Notes under the pieces: model-generated
Told to the model about the DNA's origin: nothing
Seen by the model: only the letters and a program-made list of their open reading frames with translations
Databases searched by the model: none
Source: Streptomyces lincolnensis
Lineage (GTDB): Bacteria > Actinomycetota > Actinomycetes > Streptomycetales > Streptomycetaceae
Direction of reading: 5' to 3'
DNA: 64,000 nt
Assembly: GCF_001685355.1 (NCBI RefSeq)
Contig: NZ_CP016438.1
Coordinates: forward strand, 9,610,001-9,674,000
Position numbers and translations under genes: made by a program
In this document: piece by piece, positions 50,835 to 60,365 of the stretch
How the letters are laid out: the number at the start of each line of letters is the position of its first letter
Position numbering within the stretch: position 1 is the first letter of the stretch

Positions 50835-52439
50835 TCAGAAGCCGACGTCGGCGGGACGGTACGTGGGAGGCCGACGGACACGACTGGCCTGCTCGTAGGC
50901 GTACGCGAGGCGGAGCAGGGTCGGCTCGCTCCATGCCGTGCCCATGAAGGTCACCCCGACGGGCAGACCGAACGCGAAACCGGCCGGGACGCTGATCGCG
51001 GGATATCCGGCCAGCGCGGCGGGCGTCGACGCGCCACCGGTGTAGCTGTCCCCGCGGACCAGGTCGATCTTGGCCGGCGGTCCGCCCGTCGGCGTGACGA
51101 GTGCGTCCAGGCGGTGGCGGCGCAGCACCGCGTCGATGCCCTCGGCGCGTGAGAGCCGGTGGTTGGTGGCGAGGGCCGCACGGTACTCGCTCTCGCTGAA
51201 GTCCAGCTCGTGCACCGCCTCCAGGCCGTCCTGCCGGACATGGCGGAGCTCGCGGTCGGCGTGCGCGCGGTTGAAGGCGATCAGCTCCGCCAGACTGCGC
51301 GGATGGTCGCCGGGGGCGCTCGCCAGGTAGGCGTTCAGCCCGCGCTTGATTTCGTAAGCCTGTACGACCATCGAGCTGGGCAGATCCTCCAACTGCTCGG
51401 CGGTCGGGATGTCGGCAGGGTCGACCACGGTCGCGCCGGCCGCGCGCAGCACGGCGACCGCCCGCTCGGCGATCTCGTCGGCGTGGTGGCTGTAGCCGAA
51501 GTACACCGAGCGCGGCACGCCGATACGGGCCCCGCGCAGGCCGTCGGCGTCCAGGAAGCGGGTGTAGTCGCGGTGGAAGTGCCCGCGGCTCGCCGTGGTC
51601 GCCGGGTCGCGGTCGTCGAGCCCGACCAGGGTGCCGAGGAGGATCGCGGCGTCGCGGACCGTGCGGGCGATCGGTCCGACACTGTCCTGGCTCGGCACAC
51701 CAGGGATCACCCCGCCGCGCCCGACCAGCCCGACGGTCGGCTTCACGCCGACGACACAGTTCGCCGAGGCCGGGTCGATGATCGAGCCGTTGGTCTCGGT
51801 CCCGATACCGGCGACACACAGGTTGGCCGCGGCGGCCACCGCGGTGCCGGAGCTGGACTCGTTCGGCGACCGGTCCAGCTTGTACGGATTACGGGTCTGC
51901 CCGCCGCGGGCGCTCCACCCGGCGTGATGGGTGAGCGACATCCCGCCCGCCCACTCGCTCAGGTTGGTCTTGCCGAGGACGACCGCGCCGGCCGCCCGCA
52001 GCCGGGCGGCGACCGTGGCGTCCCGGGCCGGCCGCAGGCCCTCCAGCGCGAGTGATCCGGCCGTGGTGTGCATCCGGTCCGCGGTCTCCACCAGGTCCTT
52101 GAGCAGCACGGGCATACCGTGCAGCGGCCGGCGCCGGTCCCCTTCGGCGTCGAGGCGCCGGGCCTCGGCGAGCGCGTCGGGGTTGACCTCGATCACCGAG
52201 TGCAGCAGCGGGTCGACGCGCTCGATGCGCTCCAGGTAGTAGCGGGTGAGCCGTTCGGCGGTCAGCCGTCCGTCGGCCATCCGCCGCCTGAGGTCGGTGA
52301 TGCCGAGTTCGTCGAGGTCGGTGGGCGCGTCGGGGTGTCCGTCCGTGGCACGTGCGGGGGTTTCGCCGAGCCAGGGCGAGGCCGCCGTGGCGGTGCCCAG
52401 CGCGAGCAGGGTGCGACGTGAAGGGGCGATCCGGTCCAT
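50835..52439 (-). CDS. Secreted amidase-signature enzyme
   Basis: A 534-residue hydrolase with a probable Tat signal (PSRRTLLALGTATAASP, cleavage near PARA-TD). Catalytic elements are Lys114 in MPVLLKDL, the cis-Ser region SPNESSSGTAVAAAAN (about 191-206) and the nucleophile Ser219 in GTETNGSI. The region reads like the N-P-x-G-S-S-S-G-S subtype, with T in place of the last S, close to peptide amidase and related bacterial enzymes. It may deamidate peptide C-termini or hydrolyse small amides outside the cell. The exact substrate is unknown. Confidence 0.9.
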   Translation of the reverse strand: MDRIAPSRRTLLALGTATAASPWLGETPARATDGHPDAPTDLDELGITDLRRRMADGRLTAERLTRYYLERIERVDPLLHSVIEVNPDALAEARRLDAEGDRRRPLHGMPVLLKDLVETADRMHTTAGSLALEGLRPARDATVAARLRAAGAVVLGKTNLSEWAGGMSLTHHAGWSARGGQTRNPYKLDRSPNESSSGTAVAAAANLCVAGIGTETNGSIIDPASANCVVGVKPTVGLVGRGGVIPGVPSQDSVGPIARTVRDAAILLGTLVGLDDRDPATTASRGHFHRDYTRFLDADGLRGARIGVPRSVYFGYSHHADEIAERAVAVLRAAGATVVDPADIPTAEQLEDLPSSMVVQAYEIKRGLNAYLASAPGDHPRSLAELIAFNRAHADRELRHVRQDGLEAVHELDFSESEYRAALATNHRLSRAEGIDAVLRRHRLDALVTPTGGPPAKIDLVRGDSYTGGASTPAALAGYPAISVPAGFAFGLPVGVTFMGTAWSEPTLLRLAYAYEQASRVRRPPTYRPADVGF

Positions 52440-52482
52440 GGCCGCAACGCTAGGGGCGTGGCCGGCCGATCTCGCTCCGGCC

Positions 52483-52529
52483 GGCCCCCGGTTCCAACAG
52501 GAGGAGCACCCCCTGCCCCACCGGGGGCC
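52483..52529 (-). terminator. Terminator-like inverted repeat after the mannosidase gene
   Basis: GGCCCCCGGT and ACCGGGGGCC are perfect 10-bp arms with a 27-nt loop, 15 bp beyond the mannosidase stop. It ends the GH38 operon before the amidase promoter. Confidence 0.5.
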
Positions 52530-52543
52530 AGCAGGACCCGACG

Positions 52544-55500
52544 TCAGCTCCCGGCGGCGGGCCGCAGCCGCAACGTGAGGATCTGGAAAGGACGCAGGGC
52601 CAACTCCACGCCGGTATCGGTGTGCCGATGGGACGCGGGGTCGTCGACCGGGCGCTCCAGCAGGTCCGTCGCGGTGGCCGAGGCCAACGGGAACCCGGTG
52701 GTGAGGGTGGCCCGGGCCCGGGTGCCGCGGGACTCGTAGAGACGGACGACGATGTCGCCGCCGCGGTCGTCGGCGAGTTTCACCGCTTCCACGATCACCC
52801 CCTCGAGGTCGACCGAGACCAGCGGGGCGACCGTCGCGCTGCCCGGCAGCGCCCGCTCGGGCAGGTTGAAGCGGTAGCCCTCACGGGTCGCGTCGGCGAC
52901 GTCGGCGCCGATCACGAGCGCGTAGCCGAGCCGGTGGGTGCCCTGGTCCTGGTCGGGGTCGGGGAAGCGGGCCGCGCGCAGCAGGGAGAGGCGGACCGTG
53001 GTCGTCGTCCCGCCGTCGGACCGGACGTCACGCGTGATGTCGTGCCCGTAGGAGGAGTCGTTGACCACGGCGGCACCCCAGTCGGGCTCGCCGACGTGCA
53101 GGAACCGGTGGGCGCACACCTCGAACTTGGCAGCGTCCCAGCTGGTGTTGGTGTGCGTGGGCCGCTCGACGTGCCCGAAGGGGATCTCGGCCGTCGAGTG
53201 GGAGGCCCGGACATCCAGCGGGAAGGCGGCCTTGAGCAGCTTCTCCCGCTCGTGCCAGTCGACGACCGTGTCGATCACGAGCCCGCGGGAACCGGACGGC
53301 AGGGTCAGGGTCTGCTCGATCCGCGACGCGCCGAAGACACGGACCACGCGGACACCGGTGCCGGTCGCGGTGACGGACTCCGCCTCGGTGAGGTCCCGGA
53401 CGGTGTTGCGGTAGAACGCGTCGACGTCCCAGGCGTCCCACTGGTTGGGGAAGTCCTGGTGCAGCTGGAGCAGGTTGCCGACCGCGCCGGGTGCCAGGGC
53501 CTCGCGGCCGGCGCTGTGGTCGTAGGCGGAGGTGATCAGACCGCGACCGTCCACGACGACCCGCACCAGGCCGTTGTCGAGGACGAACCCGTCCCCGTCG
53601 GGCACCGGTGGCACAACAGCGGCCTCCACGGCGCGCGGGCCCGCGCCGAGCGCCGCCACACCGCCGCGGGGGTGCGGCGCGGCGTTGAAGACGACCGTGC
53701 CGCCGGGATCGCCGGCCAGCGTCCGCTGGGCCTCGCCGATCAGCTCCTCCAGTTCCCGGGCGACGGCCGCGTACGTCTCCTCCGCCTCGCGGTGCACCCA
53801 GGCGATCGACGTACCGGGCAGGATGTCGTGGAACTGGTGCAGCAGCACCGTCTTCCACAGCCGGTCCAGGGCGACGTACGGATAGGCGTGCCCGTGCCGT
53901 ACGGCGGCCGTGGCCGCCCACAACTCGGCCTCGCGCAGCAGGTGTTCGCTGCGCCGGTTGCCCTGCTTGGTGGCGAGCTGGCTGGTGAGGGTGCCGCGGT
54001 GGAACTCCAGGTACAGCTCGCCGGACCACACCGGGGCGCCGCCGTTCGCCTCGTACTCGTCGTGCGCGCGCCGGAAGAAGTCGGCCGGGCCCTCGATCTC
54101 GATGCGGGGCGAGCCCTCCAGGTCCTTCAGGCGGGCGGCGCGGGCGAGCATCTCGCGGGTGGGGCCACCGCCTCCGTCGCCGTAGCCGAACGGGATCAGC
54201 GAGCTGTTCGAGCCGCTCTTGTCCTGGAAGTTGCGGACGCTGTGGGCGACCTGGTCGCCGGAGAGGTCGCCGTTGTAGCTGTCGACGGGCGGGAAGTGGC
54301 TGAAGATCCGGGTGCCGTCGATGCCCTCCCACCAGAAGGTGTGGTGCGGGAACTTGTTGGTGGTGTTCCAGGAGATCTTCTGCGTCAGGAACCAGCGCAC
54401 CCCGGCCAGCTTCATCAGCTGCGGCAGGGCCGCGTTGTAACCGAAGGTGTCCGGCAGCCACATCTCCTCGGTCTCGACGCCGAACTCCTCCAGGTAGAAC
54501 CGCTTGCCGTGCACGAACTGGCGCACCAGCGCCTCACCGCCGGAGATGTTGGTGTCCGGCTCCACCCACAGGCTGCCACTCGGCAGGAACTGCCCCGTCT
54601 TCGCCTTCTCCTGCGCCCGCGCGTACACCTCCGGCCGGTGCTCCTTCAGCCAGGCGAGCTGCTGCGCCTGGGACATCACGAACTTGAACTCCGGGTGGTC
54701 GTCCATGAGATGGGTGACGTTGGAGACCGTCCGGGCCACCTTGCGGACGGTCTCGCGCAGCGGCCACAGCCACGCGGTGTCGATGTGCGCGTGCCCCACC
54801 GCCGAGATCCGGTGCGCGCTCGCCTGCGCGGGTGCCGCCAGCACCGGGGCGAGCGCGGCCCGCGCCGCCGCCGCGCTGCCGCCGACGTCCTGGAGGTCCA
54901 CCGTGTCCAGGGCGCGCTCGACCGCCCGCAGGATCTGCCAGCGGCGCGGGTCCTCGGCGGCCAGCTCGGGCATCAGCTGGCCCAACACCTCCAGATCCTG
55001 GACGAGTTCATGCACGTCCCGGTCGAGGACGGCGAGGTCCAGGCGCCGCAGCCGGTACAGGGGCTCGCCCGGGTCGGCGGCCGGGTCGCCCAGCCAGGGG
55101 GCGGGACCGCCCACCGCGGTGGGTCCGAAGGTGAGTTCGTCGGGGGCGGTGTGCATGACGACCGGATTGGCGGCGGCCTCGACGAAGACCGTGAACTCCT
55201 CGCCGCCCACCGCCTGTTCGGCCACCGGCACCCAGATGTTGCGCGGATTGAGCGCCTTCACGGCGGTGCCGTCGGGCCGGTAGACCAGCCCCTCGGCGGA
55301 GAAGCCGGCGGAGTGGGTGGCGAAACCGAGATCCAGGACGGCCTCGACCGTCTCCCCGGCCCAGTCGGCGGGGACGGTGCCGGTGACCTTGAACCAGCTG
55401 GTGGACCAGGCGGGCCCCCACCGGTCCCCGACCCGGGCCGGCCGGTAGGGGGCGGCCAGGCCCTCGCTCACCGGCACCGGCTCGCCGGAGACGTGCCAGA

Positions 55501-55603
55501 CCTGCACGTCGAGGGGGACGGACCGGGCGTGGGCGGCGGGCCGTATGCGCTCGTTCAGAACGCGGGCGAGCCGCTGTTCGGTGACGTCGCGGTCGTTGTG
55601 CAT
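52544..55603 (-). CDS. GH38 alpha-mannosidase
   Basis: A 1019-residue cytoplasmic glycosidase. ATG 55603 follows GGAGAAG. An N-terminal beta-domain (~1-230) precedes the catalytic barrel: ISAVGHAHIDTAWLWPLRET (zinc His and Asp, near 268), EMWLPDTFGYNAALPQLMKL (near 380), RWFLTQKISWNTTNKFPHHT and HFPPVDSYNGDL. A middle three-helix bundle and C-terminal beta-sandwiches complete the GH38 plan. It hydrolyses alpha-mannosides imported by the adjacent ABC system, probably mannan or N-glycan fragments. It is the last gene of a four-gene operon opposite a ROK repressor. Confidence 0.96.
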   Translation of the reverse strand: MHNDRDVTEQRLARVLNERIRPAAHARSVPLDVQVWHVSGEPVPVSEGLAAPYRPARVGDRWGPAWSTSWFKVTGTVPADWAGETVEAVLDLGFATHSAGFSAEGLVYRPDGTAVKALNPRNIWVPVAEQAVGGEEFTVFVEAAANPVVMHTAPDELTFGPTAVGGPAPWLGDPAADPGEPLYRLRRLDLAVLDRDVHELVQDLEVLGQLMPELAAEDPRRWQILRAVERALDTVDLQDVGGSAAAARAALAPVLAAPAQASAHRISAVGHAHIDTAWLWPLRETVRKVARTVSNVTHLMDDHPEFKFVMSQAQQLAWLKEHRPEVYARAQEKAKTGQFLPSGSLWVEPDTNISGGEALVRQFVHGKRFYLEEFGVETEEMWLPDTFGYNAALPQLMKLAGVRWFLTQKISWNTTNKFPHHTFWWEGIDGTRIFSHFPPVDSYNGDLSGDQVAHSVRNFQDKSGSNSSLIPFGYGDGGGGPTREMLARAARLKDLEGSPRIEIEGPADFFRRAHDEYEANGGAPVWSGELYLEFHRGTLTSQLATKQGNRRSEHLLREAELWAATAAVRHGHAYPYVALDRLWKTVLLHQFHDILPGTSIAWVHREAEETYAAVARELEELIGEAQRTLAGDPGGTVVFNAAPHPRGGVAALGAGPRAVEAAVVPPVPDGDGFVLDNGLVRVVVDGRGLITSAYDHSAGREALAPGAVGNLLQLHQDFPNQWDAWDVDAFYRNTVRDLTEAESVTATGTGVRVVRVFGASRIEQTLTLPSGSRGLVIDTVVDWHEREKLLKAAFPLDVRASHSTAEIPFGHVERPTHTNTSWDAAKFEVCAHRFLHVGEPDWGAAVVNDSSYGHDITRDVRSDGGTTTTVRLSLLRAARFPDPDQDQGTHRLGYALVIGADVADATREGYRFNLPERALPGSATVAPLVSVDLEGVIVEAVKLADDRGGDIVVRLYESRGTRARATLTTGFPLASATATDLLERPVDDPASHRHTDTGVELALRPFQILTLRLRPAAGS

Positions 55604-55658
55604 GAGGTGTTCTTCTCCGTAGAGGTGGGGGAACCTGCCCTTGGTCCCGGCAGGGAAG

Positions 55659-56552
55659 TCAGCCCTTGAGCGCGCCGCCGAGCGCGAAACCGCCGCCGAG
55701 CTTGCGGGCCAGCAGGATGTAGAGCAGGACGACGGGCAGTGAGTAGATGAGGGAGAACGCCGACAACTGCCCGTACTGCGTCTGGTCGTGGGCGCTGAGG
55801 AAGGTGAACACGCTGACGGACGCGGGGAGTTTCTCCGGGGACAGCAGCAGGATGAAGGGGACGAAGAAGTTCCCCCACATGCCGATGAACGTGAAGATGG
55901 TGACCACGACGACACCGGGCCGCATCAACGGCAGCACCACCCGCCACAGCACCTGCATCGTGTTCGCGCCGTCGATCCGGGCGGCCTCCTCCAGGACGAC
56001 CGGTACGCCGTCCATGAAGTTCTTCATCAGCCAGATCCCGAACGGCAGCGCGGACGCGGCCAGGAACAGCGTCGTGCCGGGCATCGAGTCGATCAGGTTC
56101 ACCTGCACGAACATGCTGTAGACCGGGATCATCACCGCGGTGATGGGCAGACCGGTGGAGAACAGGATCGTGTACAGGAACGGCCGCCGCACCCGGGAGC
56201 GGTAGCGCGAGAGCGGATAGGCGCACAGCACCGACGTCACCACGGTCACCGCCGTACCGAAGCCGCACAGCAACAGGCTGTTGAGCATCGGCCGGTAGGT
56301 GGTGTCGACGTCGAGGACCGCGTCGAAGTTGTCGAACGTCAGCGACGAGGGCCACTGGAGCCGGAAGCTGTTGGTGTCGCTCACCGACGCGAGGACCATC
56401 CACAGCAACGGCAGGACGTACAGCACCGACACGGCGAGCAGGACCAGGTTGATCGCGACGCGTCCCGGGCGCACCCGGCGCCGGCGCGGGCGGACGGGCG
56501 GCGGCACCTTCCGTGGGGCGGTCGCGGCGGGCGGGGTGGCGACGGCGGCCAT
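55659..56552 (-). CDS. Sugar ABC importer permease, MalG type (mannoside locus)
   Basis: A 297-residue permease with a 35-residue Pro/Arg-rich start and six helices (VAINLVLLAVSVLYVLPLLW first). The EAA loop is VLEEAARIDGANTMQVLWRV then VLPLMRPGVVVV (about residues 192-223). It ends with the typical GGGFALGGALKG. Its ATG overlaps the stop of the partner permease by one base. The mannosidase follows 55 bp on, so importer and enzyme are co-expressed. Confidence 0.95.
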   Translation of the reverse strand: MAAVATPPAATAPRKVPPPVRPRRRRVRPGRVAINLVLLAVSVLYVLPLLWMVLASVSDTNSFRLQWPSSLTFDNFDAVLDVDTTYRPMLNSLLLCGFGTAVTVVTSVLCAYPLSRYRSRVRRPFLYTILFSTGLPITAVMIPVYSMFVQVNLIDSMPGTTLFLAASALPFGIWLMKNFMDGVPVVLEEAARIDGANTMQVLWRVVLPLMRPGVVVVTIFTFIGMWGNFFVPFILLLSPEKLPASVSVFTFLSAHDQTQYGQLSAFSLIYSLPVVLLYILLARKLGGGFALGGALKG

Positions 56553-57478
56553 CAGTCGTCCTCCAGTTTCAGCAGCCGGATGTACACGACGGAGAACAGC
56601 GCGCCGACCACCAGCAGCACCAGGGCGATCGCCGTGCCGTACCCGATCAGGCTGTTCTGGAAGGCCTGTTGGTACATGAAGATCGGAAGCGTCTCGCTCT
56701 TGTTGCCCGGTCCGCCCCGGGTCATGGTGTAGATCAGCCCGAAGACGGAGAGCGTCTGGAGCGTGATCAGCATCAGGTTGGTCAGGATCGACGGCCTGAT
56801 CACTGGCAGCACGACCCGCCACAGCCGTTGCCAGGGCCCGGCGCCGTCCATCTCGGCGGCCTCCAGCAGCTCCCGGGGCACGTCGTTGACGGCGGCTGTG
56901 AAGACCATCATCGAAAAGGCGGTGCCGCGCCACACGTTGGCCAGGCACACCGCCAGGATCGGCATCGTGTACAGCCAGTTCTGCTGCGGCAGACCGACGG
57001 CGTCCAGGAGCGAGTTGAGCGAGCCCTGGTCGTAGAAGAAGGCGTACATCAGATAGCCGGCGACCACTTCGGGCAGCACCCACGCGGCGATGACCACCCC
57101 GTTGACCAGGGAGCGCACCGGCTTGGTGGCCTTCTCCATCAGGACGGCCAGCGCGAGGCCGAGCGTGTTCTGCCCGATCACCGCGGAGCCGACCACGAAC
57201 ACCAGGGTCAGCCACACCGAGTTGAGGAAGTCGCCGTCCTCGAAGGCACGGGTGAAGTTGTCGATCCCGACGAAGGAGGTGCCGGAGGCCCCGGTGAGCT
57301 GCATGTCCGTGAACGCGTAGTACACGCAGTACGCGATCGGACCGGCCAGGAAGACGGCCAGCAGCACCACGGCCGGCAGCGTCGGCAGACCGCGCAGCAG
57401 GGTACGGACGGCAGGAGCGGGCGCCCCGCGGGACCGGCGCGGGCCGGTCCCGTGAGGCGCCGGAGCGAGGGCGGTCAC
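56552..57478 (-). CDS. Sugar ABC importer permease, MalF type (mannoside locus)
   Basis: A 308-residue permease beginning at a GTG that overlaps the binding-protein stop by 4 bp. Six helices follow (LPTLPAVVLLAVFLAGPIAY first), and the EAA loop is DVPRELLEAAEMDGAGPWQR then LWRVVLPVIRPSIL (about 206-240). Extracytoplasmic loops include NWLYTMPILAVCLANVWRGT. It forms the channel with the next gene. No ATPase gene is found nearby. Confidence 0.95.
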   Translation of the reverse strand: MTALAPAPHGTGPRRSRGAPAPAVRTLLRGLPTLPAVVLLAVFLAGPIAYCVYYAFTDMQLTGASGTSFVGIDNFTRAFEDGDFLNSVWLTLVFVVGSAVIGQNTLGLALAVLMEKATKPVRSLVNGVVIAAWVLPEVVAGYLMYAFFYDQGSLNSLLDAVGLPQQNWLYTMPILAVCLANVWRGTAFSMMVFTAAVNDVPRELLEAAEMDGAGPWQRLWRVVLPVIRPSILTNLMLITLQTLSVFGLIYTMTRGGPGNKSETLPIFMYQQAFQNSLIGYGTAIALVLLVVGALFSVVYIRLLKLEDD

Positions 57479-58854
57479 GAAGTGCCCTCCACCGTCTTGT
57501 CGTCGCCCACCGCCGCCTTGACATCGTTATCAAATGTCTCGGCCGCCTTCTCGACCGAGGCCTGGCCGGTCGTCACGGACTCCATCGCCTTCTGGATGGC
57601 GGTCGACACCTGGTTGTAGGCGGGCAGTCCCGGCCGGTAGTGGGTGTCGGCGACCAGTTCGGTGAAGAACTTGTTGGTCGGCACCGCCTTCAGATACGTC
57701 GGGTCGGCGGCCACGTCCTTGCGCACCGCGATCGTGGCGTTGCGCGCGTTCCAGGTCGCGGAGTTGGCCTTCGTCTGGAGCGTGGTCGACAGGAACTTCC
57801 ACGCCAGGTCCGGGTTCTTGGCCTTGGCCGGGACCGACCAGGCCCAGCCGCCCGACATGCTGGTACGGCCGGGAGCCTGCCCGCTCTGCGTGGGCATGGC
57901 CGCGGTGCCCATCACCGACTGCCACTCGGTCCACGGCTTGGCCGCCGACGAGCTCCAGTTGTTGGGCATCCAGGAGCCGTCGATGTCCATCGCCAGCTTG
58001 CCCTGGGGGAGGAGCTCGGTGCCCACCGTGGTGCCGAAGTTGGCGCCCAGCGCCTGCTCCTTGGCCGGGCCGAGCCCCTGGCTGTAGACGGTGTGCACGA
58101 AGTCCAGCGCGTCCTTGAAGCCCTTGCTGCCCACGACCCACTTCTTCCGCGAGGTGTCGTAGAGGGACTTGTCGCCGGCCGGGGTGCCGTACAGCAGCAT
58201 CTCGAAGCCCTGCATGGAGGACGCCTCGCCACCCGCCGTGCCCGTGTAGAGGTTGAGCGGGGTGACGTCGGGCAGCTTCGCCTTGACCGTCTTCGCCGCG
58301 TCGAGGACGTCCGCCCAGGTCTTCGGCTGCCAGGGCACCTGGATCCCGGCCTTCTGGAAGAGCTGCTTGTTGTACCAGATCCCGCGGGTGTCGGTGTTGT
58401 CCGGTACGCCGTAGACCTTGCCGTCGGCGGCGCCGGTCACCGCGCCCTTGGCCGCGTCGGCGTACTGCGCCCAGTCGGCCCACTTCGCGGTGTAGGCGTC
58501 GAGGGGCTTGAGATAGCCGCCCGCGATGTCGGAGTTGATGAGGGCGGTGTCCTCGTAGACCAGGTCGGGCGCCGTCGCGGGGGAGCGCATCATGAGCTGG
58601 ATCTTGGTGTAGTAGTCGTTCTCGGAGGCGGTCACCGGCACCAGGTTCACCTTGGTGCCCGGGTTGGCCTGGGTGAACTGCTTCACCATCGAGGCGAGGT
58701 AAGTGGCCTGCAGCTTGTTGGTGCTGTCCAGGTTCTGCCAGTAGACGACCTTGATCGACTTGGCCGAGCTGCCTGACGAGCCCGAGCCGCAGCCGGTGAC
58801 GGCCAGGGCGGTGGCGGCGGTGAAGGCCGCGGCGGTGACGAGTCTGACGCGCAC
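57475..58854 (-). CDS. Sugar ABC importer solute-binding lipoprotein (mannoside locus)
   Basis: A 459-residue family 1 binding protein. GTG 58854 (GGAGGAACC before it) begins a lipoprotein signal ending in LAVTGC (Cys about 22) and a Gly/Ser linker. Fold markers are IKVVYWQNLDSTNKLQATYL, DLVYEDTALINSDIAGGYLK, KVYGVPDNTDTRGIWYNKQL, LAMDIDGSWMPNNWSSSAAK and SGGWAWSVPAKAKNPDLAWK. It is the first gene of the operon and heads toward permeases and GH38, so it probably captures mannose-containing oligosaccharides. Transcription starts in the 255-bp gap shared with the ROK gene. Confidence 0.95.
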   Translation of the reverse strand: MRVRLVTAAAFTAATALAVTGCGSGSSGSSAKSIKVVYWQNLDSTNKLQATYLASMVKQFTQANPGTKVNLVPVTASENDYYTKIQLMMRSPATAPDLVYEDTALINSDIAGGYLKPLDAYTAKWADWAQYADAAKGAVTGAADGKVYGVPDNTDTRGIWYNKQLFQKAGIQVPWQPKTWADVLDAAKTVKAKLPDVTPLNLYTGTAGGEASSMQGFEMLLYGTPAGDKSLYDTSRKKWVVGSKGFKDALDFVHTVYSQGLGPAKEQALGANFGTTVGTELLPQGKLAMDIDGSWMPNNWSSSAAKPWTEWQSVMGTAAMPTQSGQAPGRTSMSGGWAWSVPAKAKNPDLAWKFLSTTLQTKANSATWNARNATIAVRKDVAADPTYLKAVPTNKFFTELVADTHYRPGLPAYNQVSTAIQKAMESVTTGQASVEKAAETFDNDVKAAVGDDKTVEGTS

Positions 58855-58993
58855 AGTGGTTCCTCCGGGACGTGAAACCTGTGGGAGAGCCGCGAGTACT
58901 TTTGGCCGGGAAACCAGCCCGGACGGCACCCCACGCTTGGCGCCACCCTGCGCTGACTGGCCTCGATGGCCGGATTTTGTGGGCGTCAGCTAA

Positions 58994-59008
58994 ATCCATT
59001 TGATGGAT
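58994..59008. promoter_or_regulatory. Operator candidate for the ROK repressor
   Basis: ATCCATTTGATGGAT is an inverted repeat with 6-bp perfect arms and a 3-bp centre, in an AT-rich island midway in the divergent gap between the binding-protein gene and the ROK gene. A ROK dimer binding here could repress both directions. Confidence 0.6.
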
Positions 59009-59109
59009 GAAGTCAATGCTTCCAGTATGTAAACTTCCGCCACCGGAGTGCCTCTCGCAGGCCCTCCGACGGGGGTGGGGCCGACGTGAGGGGACCAGGT
59101 GACCGACAG

Positions 59110-60354
59110 GTGACGATGCTCAGCGGGACGAACCTGCCGCGGGTCGGCGGCTACAACCAGGCCGTCGTCCTGGACGCCATCCGCACCACGGGACAAGTGA
59201 GCCGGGTCGAGCTGGCCGCACTCACCGGCCTGACCAACCAGACCGTCTCCAACGTCGTCCGCAAACTCCTCGACGCCGGCCTGGTGGCCGAATCCGGCCA
59301 GGCCCCGTCCAGCGGCGGCAAGCGCCGCACCCTGCTGTCGATACGGGCCGACGGCGCCTTCGCGGTCGGCGTCCACCTCGACCCCGAGGCCGCGGTCATC
59401 GTGGTCGCCGACCTGGCGGGAGACGTCGTGGGAGGCCGCCGGCTGCGGCTGACCGATCCCGGCGACCCCGAGGACGTCGTGGAGCGGGTCGCGCGCGCCG
59501 CCGGGCGGCTCGTCGAGCGTAGCGGTGTCGACCGCTCCCGCCTGCTCGGCCTCGGCGTCGCCGCGCCCGGACCGCTCGACGGCACCTCCGGAGCCGTGGT
59601 GTCCCCGCCGAACTTCCCCGGCTGGGGACGGGTGCCCCTGGCGGACATGTTCGCCACGGCCACCGGCCTGCCCGTCGCTCTCGACAACGACGCCACCGCC
59701 GCCGCCATCGGGGAGCGCTGGATCGGCGGCGCCGACCGCGCCGGCAGCTTCCTCTTCGTCTACTTCGGCACCGGCATCGGAGCCGGGATCGTCCTCAACA
59801 ACACCGTGCTGCACGGCGATTCGGGCAACGCCGGCGAGTTCGGCCACATGGCGGTCGAGCCAGGAGAGCGCGTCTGCCACTGCGGCGCCACCGACTGCCT
59901 CGGCCCGTACGTCAGCCCGCCCGCGATCATCGACGACCTGCTGCGCCTGCACGGCCGCGCCGCCGCCGACCGCATAGGCCTGACCGGCACCCCCGACACC
60001 GTCCACCACGACTGGAAGGCCCTGCGCCGCGCCGCCCGCGCCGGTGATCCGGACGCCTGCGACGTCGTACGCCGGGCCGCGCGCCGGATCGGCGAGGCCG
60101 CCCGGGGGGCCGCCAGCCTCCTCGACGTCAGCCGGGTCGTCCTCGGCGGCGAGGCACTGCGCGGCATCGAGCCGATCCTGCGCGAGGAGATCGACGCCGC
60201 CGTCAACCGCACCTCCGTCGCCCGCGCCATCCGCGCCGTCGCCGTCGAACAGAGCGTCATCGGCGACACCGTCGGCGCCGTCGGGGCGGCCTCACTGGTG
60301 CTGCACGGCAACTACGCGCCGGGGTGGCGGATGCTGACCGACGTGTCCGGGTGA
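59110..60354 (+). CDS. ROK-family transcriptional repressor
   Basis: A 414-residue regulator. GTG 59110 is preferred (AGGTG 8 bp upstream) and gives the family-typical opening VTMLSGTNLPRVGGYNQ; a GTG at 59086 and an ATG at 59116 are alternatives. The MarR-like wHTH is RVELAALTGLTNQTVSNVVR then KLLDAGLVAESGQ. The ROK kinase fold follows (GLGVAAPGPLDG, LDNDATAAAIGERWIGG, FGTGIGAGIVL) with the zinc motif HMAVEPGERVCHCGATDCLG. It should sense a sugar or sugar phosphate and control the divergent mannoside operon. Confidence 0.93.
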   Translation: MTMLSGTNLPRVGGYNQAVVLDAIRTTGQVSRVELAALTGLTNQTVSNVVRKLLDAGLVAESGQAPSSGGKRRTLLSIRADGAFAVGVHLDPEAAVIVVADLAGDVVGGRRLRLTDPGDPEDVVERVARAAGRLVERSGVDRSRLLGLGVAAPGPLDGTSGAVVSPPNFPGWGRVPLADMFATATGLPVALDNDATAAAIGERWIGGADRAGSFLFVYFGTGIGAGIVLNNTVLHGDSGNAGEFGHMAVEPGERVCHCGATDCLGPYVSPPAIIDDLLRLHGRAAADRIGLTGTPDTVHHDWKALRRAARAGDPDACDVVRRAARRIGEAARGAASLLDVSRVVLGGEALRGIEPILREEIDAAVNRTSVARAIRAVAVEQSVIGDTVGAVGAASLVLHGNYAPGWRMLTDVSG

Positions 60355-60365
60355 CCTCGCGGGTG

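Noticed and set aside
52622..55669. A 1015-codon open frame on the plus strand
   Set aside because: It lies wholly antisense to the GH38 mannosidase, whose conserved motifs are unambiguous. Its translation is low-complexity Gly/Val/Arg/Asp sequence, the usual artefact of GC-rich third positions.
59086..59115. Starting the ROK protein at GTG 59086 or ATG 59116
   Set aside because: GTG 59110 has the best-placed AGGTG and yields the family-typical opening; the others remain possible.
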